DNA of 64,000 bases from Adineta steineri (Eukaryota; Rotifera; Eurotatoria; Adinetida; Adinetidae). The stretch is taken from NCBI GenBank assembly GCA_905250115.1, contig CAJNOI010000061.1, positions 186,001 through 250,000 of the forward strand, in the 5' to 3' direction. The translations under genes and the position numbers were made by a program. The notes under the pieces were generated by a model, which was given only the letters and a program-made list of their open reading frames with translations, searched no databases and was not told where the DNA came from. Below, piece by piece: positions 63,297 to 64,000 of the stretch (position 1 is its first letter; each line of letters starts with the position of its first letter).

Positions 63297-63722
63297 TTTA
63301 CTTGCATTCAAATGACGTTTTGAATAGTATTGACGTATATTCATGTTTTCTTTTTGATTTATTGAAAAAGACATCAATATGAACTAGATCGATTATAAGA
63401 GAAAAGAAGGTTTATGAAGATTGCAGTATTGATTTAACAATATTTAATAGAAGTGAATGAGAAATGATTTGCGTCAACATAAGATTAGTCTATACTTTAC
63501 ATAAATATGTGCGTCATTGAGAGAGCACATATTATGGGTTTTTTTTGTTTTCTGCTGCTGTTGTTATATGAGAGAGTAAAAACAAGATTCAACGAAGTAA
63601 ATCTTCTTGAAGTAATGAAAAGATTTGTGATGGTGAAGATGGAGATAGATTAAGAGGTATAATATCTATCTTTTTTAAGTTAAATAGGTGTTATATTGGT
63701 ATCAGAATTACGAATAACTTTT

Positions 63723-64000
63723 ATTTTTTTTGATGGATCACACCATACTTTTTCCAGCATAGTAAAGAAAAAATCTCGTATATGATTCGATAATATTTTG
63801 ATGTTTCAGCTAATGTTAAAAGTATATCGGGTAATTGTGCTATTGAACGAAAGAATCAGCTTATATGTTGTAACTTGACAATATTTATTAAAAAAAGTAA
63901 TATAGAATCAATTAGAATTGTTTCATCATTATGCCATTGTACCATAATACGACTATAATATGGTTTATATTCAATTATACGAATTAGAGCTTGTATATAA
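63723..64000 (-). CDS. 3' end of an unknown gene (runs off window)
   Basis: Minus strand reads IQALIRIIEYKPYYSRIMVQ...LIDSILLFFNKYCQ, then, after a frame change explained either by a 35-bp intron (GTTACA..ATAG) or by a frameshift, AQLPDILLTLAETSKYYRII...LCWKKYGVIHQKK and stop at 63723. Helical, Leu/Ile/Tyr-rich; family not recognised. Confidence 0.35.

Overview
The window is AT-rich animal (metazoan) nuclear DNA. Genes are split by many very short introns (about 50-70 bp, GT..AG), intergenic spacers are short, and there are two 100-N assembly gaps (16783-16882, 63083-63182). The codon use, the tiny introns, the expanded intronless 7TM receptors, the NHL/Kelch secreted-type proteins and scattered TGTGGG-type repeats (the telomere unit reported for bdelloid rotifers) all suggest a bdelloid rotifer. 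This is inference from general knowledge; no search was run.

Layout, left to right. 1-865 (-): 5' part of an SLC17-family transporter. 3084-5161 (+): ER Hsp70 BiP with an unusual C-terminus (no KDEL/HDEL). 6008-9629 (-): complete 15-exon novel-type protein kinase C (epsilon/eta-like). 10797-11741, 14060-15037 and 28293-29219 (+): three intronless 7TM receptor paralogues lacking the DRY and NPxxY motifs. 15525-15934 (-): terminal exon of a Kelch-repeat protein. 16584-16782 (-): polyQ, tail-anchored 3' exon next to a gap. 19861-24330 (+): single-pass membrane protein with a Ser/Thr/Ala-rich stalk and NHL repeats. 27199-27900 (-): small, probably mitochondrial protein. 29481-30180 (-): EF-hand protein. 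31564-32469 (-): RNPS1-like splicing/EJC factor.

The most notable region is 33.6-63.3 kb. It is an almost unbroken minus-strand array of highly diverged Rel-homology-domain (RHD) genes that I rebuilt exon by exon: complete genes at 33603-35106, 36003-37425, 45878-47709, 48633-50436, 52783-54421, 55589-57748 and 59597-61515, plus broken copies at 37840-38799 and 43767-45204, and one RHD-less relative at 51237-52114. The locus at 55589-57748 keeps a recognisable NF-kB/Rel recognition loop (R-x-R-Y-x-C-E) and an IPT-like dimerisation domain. The others keep only a DNA-binding-like half, often with a short CPxCxH or basic tail. The array ends at a small ankyrin-repeat gene (62434-63296), the fold used by I-kappa-B inhibitors. 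Part of the array was duplicated (about 35682-38799 and 43443-46840) and the two copies decayed reciprocally.

A second unexplained structure is a dispersed family of short fold-back elements. They have TTGAGGGTG...CACCCTCAA ends and TGTGGG-like arms, and occur about ten times between 15 and 57 kb, several of them inside introns.
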